A stretch of 64,000 nucleotides of DNA. Origin: Oceanobacter sp. 1_MG-2023. Its GTDB lineage: Bacteria > Pseudomonadota > Gammaproteobacteria > Pseudomonadales > Oceanobacteraceae. Both the position numbers and the translations under genes were made by a program. The number at the start of each line of letters is the position of its first letter. Within the stretch, counting starts at the first letter, position 1. Under the pieces are notes generated by a model, which saw only the letters and a program-made list of their open reading frames with translations, did not search any database and was not told the DNA's origin. This document shows, piece by piece, positions 16,765-25,773 of this stretch. The stretch is taken from positions 62,001-126,000 of the forward strand of contig NZ_JAUYWA010000005.1 in assembly GCF_030689025.1 (NCBI RefSeq), given 5' to 3'.

Positions 16765-18545
16765 GACTGGGCAATATTACGCTGGCCCTGATCCTGCTGG
16801 CCATCGCCACCACAGCAACGGTGTTTGGCAGTACCGCCATGAACAATACGGTGAGCTACTTCTTTATTCTGGTTGTACTGGTGGTGGCTCTGGGTATTTA
16901 CGTCGGCAACACCGGAATTGTCAGTTTTGGCCATCCGGCTTTTATGGCCATTGCCGCGTATCTGACCGCGATTCTGGTCATGCCAGCGGCACGCAAGAGT
17001 GCCTTGCTGCCCAATTTGCCGGATTTTCTGAGTACTTTCAGCGCCCCGCCACTGCTGGGTATCGTGATCACCGTATTCGTGGTTGGGCTGATTGGTGCAG
17101 GTATCGGTCTGGCGATCTCGCGCTTGAACGGTGCTTCGGCCACCATCGCCACTCTCGGCTTGCTGATTGTTGCCCATAGCCTGCTGGTTGGCGGCACAAC
17201 ATTCACCCGGGGAGCACAAGCGCTCTATGGTATTCCGAAACTTGTCAGCCCGATATCCGCGGCCATCGGAGCCATCATCACCATTTTTGTTGCCGACTGG
17301 TTCAAGCACAGTCGCTGGGGCCTGGCTGCCCGGGCAGTCCGGGAAGATGAAGCAGCGGCGGCGGCATCCGGTATCTCGATCAAGCGTAACCGTACCATTG
17401 TGTTCTGTTTATCCATCGCCTTCACCGCGCTTGGCGGAGCCATGTTTGCGCTGCACCTGGGGGTATTCTCTCCCAAGGAATTTTATTTCACGCTGACCTT
17501 TTCCTTGCTGGCCATGTTGATCGTTGGTGGTGCCTCCAGTACTGCCGGCGCCGTGGTCGGCGTTGCCGTGATCACCATGATTACTGAAGTGCTCCGTCAG
17601 GCTGAGCCAGGTTTCAGTCTGGGGCCGATCCAGATTCCGGCGCTATTTGGCCTGACAACGATCGGTATCAGTGTCGCCTTGATCCTGACGCTCTACCGTC
17701 GCCCCGAAGGTATCTTTGGCCTGAAGGAGCTGGATGATTTTCTGCCGTTTGACATCAAGCCACGAGTCTACAAGCGCTCCGTTATCAACACGCCTCGTCC
17801 CACAGCCAGTCAGACACCCAAATCAATCCGGGTCCAGTCACTGACCAAGCGTTACGGTGGCGTAACAGCACTGGATGCCGTCTCTATTGATCTTCAGCAG
17901 GGTGAGATTCTGGGTCTGATTGGCCCGAATGGCTCCGGCAAGTCGACCTTTCTGTCCTGTGCCTCCGGTATCCAGCGGTTTGATGAGGGCGAAGTATGGG
18001 TACATGACACCCAAATGGCACAGGGCAATCCGGTTGCCTATGCTCATAACGGGGTAGCCCGCACCTTCCAGAACATTCGCCTGTTCGCTCGCCTCAGTGT
18101 TGCAGAGAACGTCTCCGCAGCCATGGTATCGGTTCCCGGCCCGGCCAACAGTCCAACGGTCGCAGACATCCTGACACGGGTGGGTCTTGATGGCATGGCG
18201 CTGCGCACAGCCAGCACGCTGTCTTATGGCCAGCAGCGTCGTCTTGAAATTGCCAGAGCCTTGGCTATTTGCCCGGACTTTCTGCTGCTCGATGAGCCTG
18301 CGGCGGGTATGAACAGTACCGAAACAGATGATCTGGCCGCACTGATCATGTCACTGCGTGATGAGAATGGTCTGGGGATTCTACTGGTCGATCATGACCT
18401 GCCCATGATTTTGCGCCTGTCCAACCGGGTCGCAGTACTCAATGAGGGAAAACTGATCGCGCTCGCCTCGCCGGAACACATTAGAGAAAACCCCGAAGTC
18501 GCTGCGGCGTACTTCGGCGAAGGTCAATCCACCCTGTCCGAATAA
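16761..18545 (+). CDS. Fused LivM permease and LivG ATPase of a branched-chain-amino-acid-type ABC importer
   Basis: 594 residues joining two normally separate subunits. Residues 1-325 are a LivM-type permease with about nine membrane helices and the coupling-loop motif LAARAVREDEAAAAASGI. After a linker of about 30 residues, residues about 355-594 are a LivG-type ATPase: Walker A GLIGPNGSGKST, signature LSYGQQRRLEIARAL, Walker B FLLLDEPAAGMN. No frameshift is needed, so the fusion is real in this sequence. The operon adds a binding protein, LivF and LivH. Confidence 0.92.
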   Translation: MRLGNITLALILLAIATTATVFGSTAMNNTVSYFFILVVLVVALGIYVGNTGIVSFGHPAFMAIAAYLTAILVMPAARKSALLPNLPDFLSTFSAPPLLGIVITVFVVGLIGAGIGLAISRLNGASATIATLGLLIVAHSLLVGGTTFTRGAQALYGIPKLVSPISAAIGAIITIFVADWFKHSRWGLAARAVREDEAAAAASGISIKRNRTIVFCLSIAFTALGGAMFALHLGVFSPKEFYFTLTFSLLAMLIVGGASSTAGAVVGVAVITMITEVLRQAEPGFSLGPIQIPALFGLTTIGISVALILTLYRRPEGIFGLKELDDFLPFDIKPRVYKRSVINTPRPTASQTPKSIRVQSLTKRYGGVTALDAVSIDLQQGEILGLIGPNGSGKSTFLSCASGIQRFDEGEVWVHDTQMAQGNPVAYAHNGVARTFQNIRLFARLSVAENVSAAMVSVPGPANSPTVADILTRVGLDGMALRTASTLSYGQQRRLEIARALAICPDFLLLDEPAAGMNSTETDDLAALIMSLRDENGLGILLVDHDLPMILRLSNRVAVLNEGKLIALASPEHIRENPEVAAAYFGEGQSTLSE

Positions 18546-18579
18546 ACCCACAACCTCGCATAACAGAAAGGAAAAGCAG

Positions 18580-19737
18580 ATGAAACAGTCTCAGATGATC
18601 CGCCATTTTGCCCTCTCGCTTGCCGTCTCCATGACAGCGGCACCCGCATTTGCCCAGGACACGTTGAAGATCGGATTCGCCGTTTCTCTGACCGGCTATC
18701 TTGCTCCTTACGACACGCCGACCGTTGAAGGCGCCAAGATCGCCATTGCCGACATCAACGCCAGCAATGGCCCCTATAAAGTTGAAGCCATCATCCACGA
18801 TGTACGTTCCGACACGGTACAAACATCCGTGGTCGTGCAGGAAATGATCGATGACGGTGCCAACGTCATTGTCCTGCCTTGCGACGATGATCCGGCCATT
18901 GCCGGTGGCCTGATTGCCCAGGATGCCGGTATCCCATCGTTTTCGACCTGTGCAACCAACGCCAGCCTGACCCAGGCCATCGGTGAGTTCTACTTCGTCA
19001 ACTACGCCGCCGACATTGTTCAGGGCGCAACGCTGGCCCAGTACGCTCACGAGCAAGAGTTGGAAACCGCCTATTTGCTGGTTTCTCCAGAAACCACCTA
19101 CACCGGTAACCTGCCGCTGTATTTTGGTGAAGTTTTCGAAAAACAGGGCGGCAAGGTCGTCGGCAAAGGGACTTACTCTTTGGGTCAGCAAGACTTTTCC
19201 GCCGAAGTAACCCACATTACCAACCTCGACCCACAGCCAGATGTGGTCATGACGTCGGCCTATGAACCTGACTTTCCGGCCTTTTTGCGCCAGTTGCGTT
19301 CCGCTGGTGTTACCTCAGCCGTATACGGCAGTGATGGCATTGACTCTCCCACCACGGTATCACTGGGCACGATTTCCGAAGGCGTGGTGTTCACCAATGC
19401 GGGTTATCCAACACCAGGAACCCGGTTGGGTGATTTCTTTGACCAATACGAGGCCTTTTACGGCAAAAAGCTGAGCAACAGTTTTGCCGCCACCGGTTAC
19501 GACATGATGCAGGTTATCGAAGCAGCGGCTATTGCAGCTGGCAGCGTTGATGGACGTGCCTTGCGCGATGCCATTGATGCCATTGATGGTCTCGACGTAG
19601 TAACCGGCAAGATCAGCTATGCCGGTCGCGAACGGGTTCCTGCACGGTCCGTTTCGATCAACCAGGTATCAGACGGTGCCGTGATCCATCTGGATACCCG
19701 TGTGATTGACGCCGCCATTCTGCCACGGAGCAAATAA
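18580..19737 (+). CDS. ABC-transporter substrate-binding protein (LivJ/LivK type)
   Basis: 385 residues with a signal peptide (to about residue 24, cleavage after AFAQ-like PAFA). The mature part is a Peripla_BP_6 fold: LKIGFAVSLTGYLAPYDTPTVEGAKIA at the start, and VYGSDGID in the second lobe. It captures the substrate in the periplasm. GGAAAAGC lies before the ATG. Located between the two ATPase genes and ending one base before livF, so tightly co-transcribed. The ligand cannot be read from sequence. Confidence 0.91.
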   Translation: MKQSQMIRHFALSLAVSMTAAPAFAQDTLKIGFAVSLTGYLAPYDTPTVEGAKIAIADINASNGPYKVEAIIHDVRSDTVQTSVVVQEMIDDGANVIVLPCDDDPAIAGGLIAQDAGIPSFSTCATNASLTQAIGEFYFVNYAADIVQGATLAQYAHEQELETAYLLVSPETTYTGNLPLYFGEVFEKQGGKVVGKGTYSLGQQDFSAEVTHITNLDPQPDVVMTSAYEPDFPAFLRQLRSAGVTSAVYGSDGIDSPTTVSLGTISEGVVFTNAGYPTPGTRLGDFFDQYEAFYGKKLSNSFAATGYDMMQVIEAAAIAAGSVDGRALRDAIDAIDGLDVVTGKISYAGRERVPARSVSINQVSDGAVIHLDTRVIDAAILPRSK

Positions 19738-20469
19738 ATGGAAGCCCCGACCCAAAGACACACACAGCCCGCGCTCGAGGTGCGCGGGCTGGACGTCAAC
19801 TACAGTGGCATCAGAGCCGTTCGCCAGCTTGACCTGACAGTCAACGCCGGGGAAATCGTCACGCTGATCGGGCCAAACGGGGCAGGGAAGTCATCAACGC
19901 TGATGGCCATTGTGGGGTTGGTGCAGCGCTCGGGCCAGATATATCTGGATGGACAGGATGTGTCCGGCTTTTCGACGGAACAAATGGTACGGGCTGGGCT
20001 GACCTTGAGCCCGGAAGGTCGCCGGGTGTTCTCCGGGCTGACAGTGGCAGAAAACCTGCGACTGGGCGGTGCTTCCAACAAGGATCGTGCGGCCGAGCAG
20101 GTACGCCTGCTCGACACCTTTCCGGTGCTCAAGGAACGTTATCACCAGCGAGCGGGCACTCTCTCCGGCGGTGAGCAGCAAATACTGGCCATCGCCCGGG
20201 CGCTGATGTCCAGGCCCAGAATACTACTGCTTGATGAACCGTCGCTGGGGCTGGCTCCAAAGATCGTCGATACGATTTTTCAGGTTATTGCCGAGCTGCG
20301 GCAATGGGGCATTTCTGTACTACTGGTCGAGCAGGATATCGAGCGGGCTTTACGCGTATCCGACCGCGGTTACGTGATGAGCCATGGTGAGATCCTCGCC
20401 ACCGACACCGCCGCTAATATGTTGAGCGACGCCAACCTTAAAGATCTCTTTTTTGGAGCACACCAATAA
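19738..20469 (+). CDS. LivF-type ABC ATPase
   Basis: 243 residues. Walker A LIGPNGAGKSS, signature LSGGEQQILAIARAL and Walker B ILLLDEPSLGLAP are all intact. It pairs with the ATPase domain of the LivM-LivG fusion. The ATG abuts the previous stop codon with no gap, and the stop overlaps the LivH start. The N-terminal 10 residues are extra relative to typical LivF. Confidence 0.92.
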   Translation: MEAPTQRHTQPALEVRGLDVNYSGIRAVRQLDLTVNAGEIVTLIGPNGAGKSSTLMAIVGLVQRSGQIYLDGQDVSGFSTEQMVRAGLTLSPEGRRVFSGLTVAENLRLGGASNKDRAAEQVRLLDTFPVLKERYHQRAGTLSGGEQQILAIARALMSRPRILLLDEPSLGLAPKIVDTIFQVIAELRQWGISVLLVEQDIERALRVSDRGYVMSHGEILATDTAANMLSDANLKDLFFGAHQ

Positions 20470-21356
20470 TGGAAGTGTTTGCACAACAGGCCCTCAATGC
20501 CATTGCTCTGGGTGGTGTTTATGCGCTGCTGGGGCTGGGCTTGGCGATGGTTTTTTCGGTACTGGGAATGATCAATTTTGCCCACGGCGAAATCATGACC
20601 TTGTCTGGCTACGCGCTGGTATTTGTCGCCACCACATTGGGCTGGCCATTTGGCCTGGCAGTCATCAGTGCTTGTCTGCTCGCCGGGGCAGCAGCGGCGA
20701 TGACCGAACGCATTGCCTTTCGTCCCGTACGGGGTGCGTCGTTAACAACCATGCTGCTGACGACCTTTGCAGTCAGTTCAATCCTGCATGTGGTGTTCCA
20801 GAACTTTATCTCGCCCCGACCGATTGCGGTCCCGGTTCCAGAATGGCTCACCCAGTCATTGAATGTGGGCGGGTTACAAATAGGTACATTACAAGCAATC
20901 TCAATTGCCGTCTCTCTGGTGGCACTGATTGGGCTGGTCGGCTTTTTACGGTTCTCAACCTTGGGGCTGGCGATGCGATCGGCTGCGCAGGATTTTTCGG
21001 TAACGCGTCTGATGGGAATTTCTGCCGACCGGGTGATTATTGGCGCCTTTGCCATTTCAGGCCTGCTGGCTGGACTGTCGGGCTTTTTATGGGTGGCACA
21101 ACGCGGTTCGGTTGATCCACTGATGGGGTTTGTACCGGTACTCAAGGCGTTTACCGCTGTTGTACTGGGCGGTTTGGGCAGCCTTAACGGTGCCGTTCTG
21201 GGAGGATTCTTGCTCGGCATTCTGGAGGTCAGCTTGCGGGCTTCTTTGCCTCAGGAGCTACTGCCGTTCCGCGATGCCATCTCGCTGTCGATCGTGATTG
21301 GTCTGCTGGTGATGCGCCCTCAAGGCCTGATTGGTCGCGCTGAAGCAGTACGGTGA
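20469..21356 (+). CDS. LivH-type ABC permease
   Basis: 295 residues with about eight membrane helices. Typical LivH features: ALNAIALGGVYALLGLGLAMVFSVLGMINFAHGE at the start and the coupling loop GLAMRSAAQDFSVTRLMGI. It completes a five-domain importer (binding protein, two permeases, two ATPases). Last gene of the pxpA-led operon, overlapping livF by one base. Confidence 0.92.
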   Translation: MEVFAQQALNAIALGGVYALLGLGLAMVFSVLGMINFAHGEIMTLSGYALVFVATTLGWPFGLAVISACLLAGAAAAMTERIAFRPVRGASLTTMLLTTFAVSSILHVVFQNFISPRPIAVPVPEWLTQSLNVGGLQIGTLQAISIAVSLVALIGLVGFLRFSTLGLAMRSAAQDFSVTRLMGISADRVIIGAFAISGLLAGLSGFLWVAQRGSVDPLMGFVPVLKAFTAVVLGGLGSLNGAVLGGFLLGILEVSLRASLPQELLPFRDAISLSIVIGLLVMRPQGLIGRAEAVR

Positions 21357-21494
21357 TTGGGTTCTCTGGGAACCACCAGAAAACAGGATGACAGATTCAG
21401 TCCTGACTCCTGCCGGATCAGGAATCTGACCCGGCAAGTGGGCATTCAGGCACTTGCCAGTGGAAGTGTCTGAAACCTTCGCCAGCAATATCGC

Positions 21495-21872
21495 TCAGAA
21501 CGGCACATCATCATCGTAATTGGGCATGGTCTGGGCAAACGGAGAGCCGCCACCTGACTGCACCGCATCTCCGACGCGCTCAACCCGCCAGGCTTGCAGG
21601 CTGGTAAAACATTTTTCCGGCTTGCCTGCCGCACTCCATAAACGACCCGACAGGTTGAAACTGACCTGCACTTCATCACCTGGGTTATAACTGTCCATCA
21701 AGGCACATTTATCCTTGATCAGCTCCAGCGCGATATAGTTCGGGTATTCTGGTTTCTCGCCATCACCGGTCAGCTTGACCACAAATTCCCGCTTGGTGAA
21801 GCCGTTCTGGCCGTAGGCTCTGGTTTCGTCAATGGAATGTACGATCCCCTGTAATTCAAATGCTTTCGACAT
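21495..21872 (-). CDS. DUF3127 OB-type protein with SSB-like C-terminus
   Basis: 125 residues. The sequence matches DUF3127 proteins (FELQGIVHSIDETRAYGQNGFTKREFVVKLTG, NYIALELIKDKCALMDSYNPGDEVQVSFNLSGRLW), which have an OB-like fold and are known mainly from Bacteroidetes. The tail ends in YDDDVPF, close to the DDDIPF tip through which bacterial SSB recruits partner proteins. The ATG at 21872 has GAGGGG upstream; a longer frame to 21974 is unlikely. DNA binding is inferred. It stands alone between the Liv operon and the TonB receptor gene. Confidence 0.8.
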   Translation of the reverse strand: MSKAFELQGIVHSIDETRAYGQNGFTKREFVVKLTGDGEKPEYPNYIALELIKDKCALMDSYNPGDEVQVSFNLSGRLWSAAGKPEKCFTSLQAWRVERVGDAVQSGGGSPFAQTMPNYDDDVPF

Positions 21873-22041
21873 AATGATCCCCTCAATATTGATGGCCAAA
21901 TTATAACATTGAATCAATCGGAGGTTTTCTGCTGATGGCACAACCGCTGCCGGTTGGTTTATCGACGACAACACAGCTTCGGAATAACCGGGGTCTGGAG
22001 GGTTCGAAGCTGGAGAAGAGGAATACCGGTTGGGATTATGA

Positions 22042-22067
22042 ACTGCGCGTCCGGAAGGACGCGCAGT
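22042..22067 (-). terminator. Strong hairpin after the TonB receptor gene
   Basis: ACTGCGCGTCC and GGACGCGCAGT form a perfect 11-bp stem with a GGAA loop, 14 bp past the receptor stop. No T-run follows, so it may act as a terminator or as a 3'-end protector. Confidence 0.6.
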
Positions 22068-22080
22068 GCAATCAGGCTAT

Positions 22081-24702
22081 TTAGAAAGTAATGCTGACAC
22101 CAGCCCAGAAGTTACGGGCCTTGTCTTTGTTGTTGTAGTCATCCGTGTAGATAACTTCATCATCATCACTGTCGTATACACCGTCGTTATTGTTGTCCTC
22201 AAACGCGGTGGTGTAGCTGGTAAAGTCTTCATCCAGCAGGTTGTTGATACGGCCATGAATGGTCACCGACTCGTTGAGTGCGATAGAGCCACCCAGGTGT
22301 AAGACCTGATAGCTTTTGTAGTAGAGGTGACGATCGTATTCATCCACCCCACGGAAGCGATCCGAGCGTTTTTCCATGGTCAGGAACAGGTTGGTGCGTT
22401 CATCAACCTGCCATTCCAACGTGGCATTGGCCATGTGTTTGGCGGTATCGGTTAACGGCTGGCCTTTTTCAGAACCACTGGTTTGCTCGCTGTCGGTGTA
22501 GGTGTAGTTCATACGGAACGCCAGGTCATCCAGAATCTGGTAACGACCCGCCAGCTCAGCACCCTTGATTTCAGCTTCGTCGATGTTGATCTTTTGGCTA
22601 TAGCTGTCGTAGCCAATATCTTCATACGCACCCAAGTTAGCACAAGGTTTCACGCCACCTGTCTGGGCACAGCTATAAACGGTGTCACCACTGACAATTT
22701 TATTTTCAAACTTGTTGTGGAACACGGTGATATTGGCATTATCGCGCTTGACCAATGATTCCCAGTACAAGGCCACTTCGGTATTGACGCTGGTTTCCGG
22801 TTCCAGATCCGGGTTACCGACAAACGGGCTGGTACCCTGACCACCAAAGCCGGTAATACCATCGTACAGGTCAGTGGTTTTAGGTGTCTTGTAACCGGTG
22901 CTGACACCACCTTTAACAGTCCAGCCTGGCTGTACATCGTACACACCATAAAGGCGCGGGCTGGTATTGCTGCCAAACTGAGAGTGGTCGTCGTAACGGA
23001 TACCCGCGGTAATGGTCAGAGGGGTAATGGGAGTCCAGTTGTCTTCGACAAACAGTGAGTACATTTCGTGATCGGAAACAGCACCACTACCTTCATCACC
23101 GTCTTCCATGCCAAAAACGCCGTCTTCCAGTTCGCCGTCAATATATTGGAGGCCAACCACCAGCAAGTGCTCGCCGGCCAGGTCTTCAATCGGCAGATCC
23201 AGTTTGGCATCCAGAGTGTACTGGCTACTGGTCATGACCCGGTCAGGACGAGGCAGGAATTCATCTTCCATGATTTCCATACGCTCTTCTTCACTCAAGC
23301 CTGCGTAATCGCCCGTTCCTTCGTAGATTTCCGTTTGCAGGGCGCGCTCGGTGGCTGTCAGCGGTAAGGTACGGCCTTTGTTGGCTGTCTCGATATACGC
23401 CAGAGAAACGTTGCTGTGACCGAAGTCCCAGTCGCCTTCGTGAGCCAGTGACCACTGGTCACGAGTAAAGCTCTGCTCTTCTTTGTAGCCTGCCCGAGGG
23501 CTGCTTGACCACAAGCGATCAATACTGTCCACCGTACCTAGCGGATAGCTGCCGTCAGAGTTCATTGAGTTGTCATACACCTGTTCCGAGGTGTCGATAT
23601 CGAAAACGACGGTTTGACGGGCATCCGGCGTCCAGCTCAAACGGAAACCCAGGGATTTGTTGGTGTTATCGACGGTTTTACCACCGCCGCCAAAACCCAG
23701 GGAACGGGTTTGTGTATCACCGTAGGGATCGATAACGGAATCATATTCCGGGTTGGACGCTTCACGGTCATAGAGGCTACCACGTACCGCAACACCGAGT
23801 TTGTCTTTGATCAGTGGCCCCATAACGTTGAAATCAATGGTGGTATCATCACCAAAGTCATCGTTTTCTTGCAGCGTACGGCTGAAGTTGATACCGCCGG
23901 TCCACTCGTCAGTGACCTTTTTGGTAATAACGTTAATCACACCACCCAGTGCATCAGCACCATAAAGCGTGGATGCCGGTCCACGAATCACTTCGACCCG
24001 TTCAATCGCAGTCAGTGGTGGAATGTGGTTGAACTGGTTACCACCAAAGCTGTTGGGGTAAATATCGCCGTGGTTATTCTGGCGACGGCCATCCACCAGA
24101 ATCAGTGTGTAATCGGAACCCATGCCCCGCATGCTGATGGTGCCCTGACCGGTTTTGTCACGGGTTTCGCCAATGTCGACCCCTTCCAGCTCCCGCACAA
24201 CATCCAGCAGCGTTGTGTAAGGACGGCTGTTCAGTTCTTTCTGATCAACAACCGAGATACTGGCTGGTGCATCGGTGAGTTTCTGCTCGAAACCTGCTGC
24301 AGAAACCACCATGGTTTGCAGCATCAGCGGGTCACCGGCGTTCAATGCAGCCGCTGCAACCGGGGTATCAGTCAACAGGTAGCTGCCATTGGCTTGCTTG
24401 CTGGCTGTCAGACCGGTGCCTTCCAGCAACAGCTTCAGAGCTTGTCCGATACTATAGTTGCCTTCCAGGCCTTGGGTCTGGCGGTTGGCCAGCATGGATG
24501 ACGAAACACTCAGTGATACACCGCTTTGCGCCGCAAAACGCGTAATGGCGGTACCAAGATCACCCGCAGGAATAGAGAACTGGCTAAGGTTCGTGGAGGC
24601 ATCCTGAGCAACCGCAGCCGGAGCGGCAACACCCAATCCCATCGCTGCAGATAGCAGCAGTGCATGACATCCTACCCGCGGGCGGAAATTTCTAAATAAC
24701 AT
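22081..24702 (-). CDS. TonB-dependent receptor with N-terminal signalling (STN) domain
   Basis: 873 residues. A signal peptide (to about 32) is followed by an STN/secretin domain (residues about 38-110, FSIPAGDLGTAITRFAAQSGVSLSVSS), a plug (ASISVVDQKEL, SMRGMGSDYTLILVDGRR, VEVIRGPASTLYGADALGGVINVITKK) and a 22-strand barrel ending in Phe. The STN domain passes a signal to FecR, encoded upstream. The plug resembles FepA/CirA-type catecholate siderophore receptors; the ligand is not certain. Residues 836-847 form a DxNxDGxxDxxD calcium-type loop near the last strand. Likely iron-regulated. Confidence 0.93.
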   Translation of the reverse strand: MLFRNFRPRVGCHALLLSAAMGLGVAAPAAVAQDASTNLSQFSIPAGDLGTAITRFAAQSGVSLSVSSSMLANRQTQGLEGNYSIGQALKLLLEGTGLTASKQANGSYLLTDTPVAAAALNAGDPLMLQTMVVSAAGFEQKLTDAPASISVVDQKELNSRPYTTLLDVVRELEGVDIGETRDKTGQGTISMRGMGSDYTLILVDGRRQNNHGDIYPNSFGGNQFNHIPPLTAIERVEVIRGPASTLYGADALGGVINVITKKVTDEWTGGINFSRTLQENDDFGDDTTIDFNVMGPLIKDKLGVAVRGSLYDREASNPEYDSVIDPYGDTQTRSLGFGGGGKTVDNTNKSLGFRLSWTPDARQTVVFDIDTSEQVYDNSMNSDGSYPLGTVDSIDRLWSSSPRAGYKEEQSFTRDQWSLAHEGDWDFGHSNVSLAYIETANKGRTLPLTATERALQTEIYEGTGDYAGLSEEERMEIMEDEFLPRPDRVMTSSQYTLDAKLDLPIEDLAGEHLLVVGLQYIDGELEDGVFGMEDGDEGSGAVSDHEMYSLFVEDNWTPITPLTITAGIRYDDHSQFGSNTSPRLYGVYDVQPGWTVKGGVSTGYKTPKTTDLYDGITGFGGQGTSPFVGNPDLEPETSVNTEVALYWESLVKRDNANITVFHNKFENKIVSGDTVYSCAQTGGVKPCANLGAYEDIGYDSYSQKINIDEAEIKGAELAGRYQILDDLAFRMNYTYTDSEQTSGSEKGQPLTDTAKHMANATLEWQVDERTNLFLTMEKRSDRFRGVDEYDRHLYYKSYQVLHLGGSIALNESVTIHGRINNLLDEDFTSYTTAFEDNNNDGVYDSDDDEVIYTDDYNNKDKARNFWAGVSITF

Positions 24703-24786
24703 CCATTACTCCTTTTTCAGGGCTGTTGATCTGTTTTTTGAGGAACTTATACAGACATATCGAATCAGCCATCAAAAAGGGGAACC

Positions 24787-24808
24787 ATTCTCATAAACAA
24801 ATGAGAAT
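24787..24808. promoter_or_regulatory. Inverted repeat upstream of the TonB receptor
   Basis: ATTCTCAT and ATGAGAAT are perfect 8-bp arms around a 6-nt spacer, in the 117-bp gap before the receptor gene. The arms resemble Fur half-sites (GAGAAT) but the spacing is not that of a canonical box. Candidate Fur site or promoter element. Confidence 0.45.
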
Positions 24809-24819
24809 TAATCTTCTTA

Positions 24820-25773
24820 TCAGCTATGAGTGATATTGACCCACCAGGGTAACGGGTACTCTACCTGCACCGGCAAGCTGGCACTGAGCATATCCAGCGC
24901 CATATCGGTATCCTGGGTCGGGAAGGAACCCGTCACCCGCAAGCGTGCCGCGGCCGGGTCAACATGAATAAAACCGTGACGATAGCGTTCCAGCTCTGCC
25001 GTCAGCTCTGCCAACGGCTCATCGTGGGCCAACAATAGATGATGTATCCAGGATTCATGGCGAGGGTCTGCCGGCCCCAGAGCGGACATACTCCCCCGGT
25101 GCACATGGCATTGTTGCCCTGCTCGCAGGTGTCGTTTTTTGCCATCACGGCCATGCAGTGTTACGGCACCCTCAAACACAGCCAACAGATCGCCGCCGGT
25201 GTTGCGACGACGCAAGGCGAAGCGTCCACCACGACAGCGCACATCGGCGTTTGCCGTCGCCGACTGCAACTCGGCAGACCCATGACTGGTTTCGACAAAA
25301 AGATCGCCTCGTTGCAGTAGGATTTGTCGCCGGCCATTGTGGAAGTCCGTATTCATACTGCTGTCGGTATTCAGCCAGGCCCGGCAGTTATCGGCCAATT
25401 GCAACTGCCGGATTTCTCCCACGGCGCTGCGTTCATCTGCCTGCCAGTGCTGGTAAGGCATGGCAACCCAGCAACCTCCAGCCACGGCTCCCAGCACAGC
25501 CAGACTCTTTAGTGCGCCGCGGCGACTCTGGCGCTGCTGTTGCAAGCCGGTCAGTGTTTCCCTGACCGGCAGCGCATTACTGGCACCACGCAGGCCGTCA
25601 AAACGTTCAGCAACACTTTCGATATGACGCCAGGCCTGGCGATTGGCGTCACTGCTATCCAGCCAGGCTTGCCAGGCCTGCTGTTCAGCAGGGTCCAGCT
25701 GCTCATCTTCCAGACAGGCATACCATTGCGAGGCCTCACGCAGGGCGCGCTGGCGATCATGATCCAGTGTCAT
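24820..25773 (-). CDS. FecR-type anti-sigma/sigma-regulator
   Basis: 317 residues. The cytoplasmic part holds the FecR N-terminal motif (ASQWYACLEDEQLDPAEQQAWQAWL), a membrane helix is at about residues 88-106 (LKSLAVLGAVAGGCWVAM), and the periplasmic FecR domain follows (LADNCRAWLNTDSSM). It senses the receptor's STN domain and controls the sigma factor. The ATG at 25773 overlaps the fecI stop (ATGA), which decides the start over an upstream frame. Confidence 0.92.
   Translation of the reverse strand: MTLDHDRQRALREASQWYACLEDEQLDPAEQQAWQAWLDSSDANRQAWRHIESVAERFDGLRGASNALPVRETLTGLQQQRQSRRGALKSLAVLGAVAGGCWVAMPYQHWQADERSAVGEIRQLQLADNCRAWLNTDSSMNTDFHNGRRQILLQRGDLFVETSHGSAELQSATANADVRCRGGRFALRRRNTGGDLLAVFEGAVTLHGRDGKKRHLRAGQQCHVHRGSMSALGPADPRHESWIHHLLLAHDEPLAELTAELERYRHGFIHVDPAAARLRVTGSFPTQDTDMALDMLSASLPVQVEYPLPWWVNITHS

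Noticed and set aside
22066-24545. Several plus-strand frames opposite the TonB receptor, up to 295 codons
   Set aside because: Antisense shadows of a gene with complete plug and barrel motifs.
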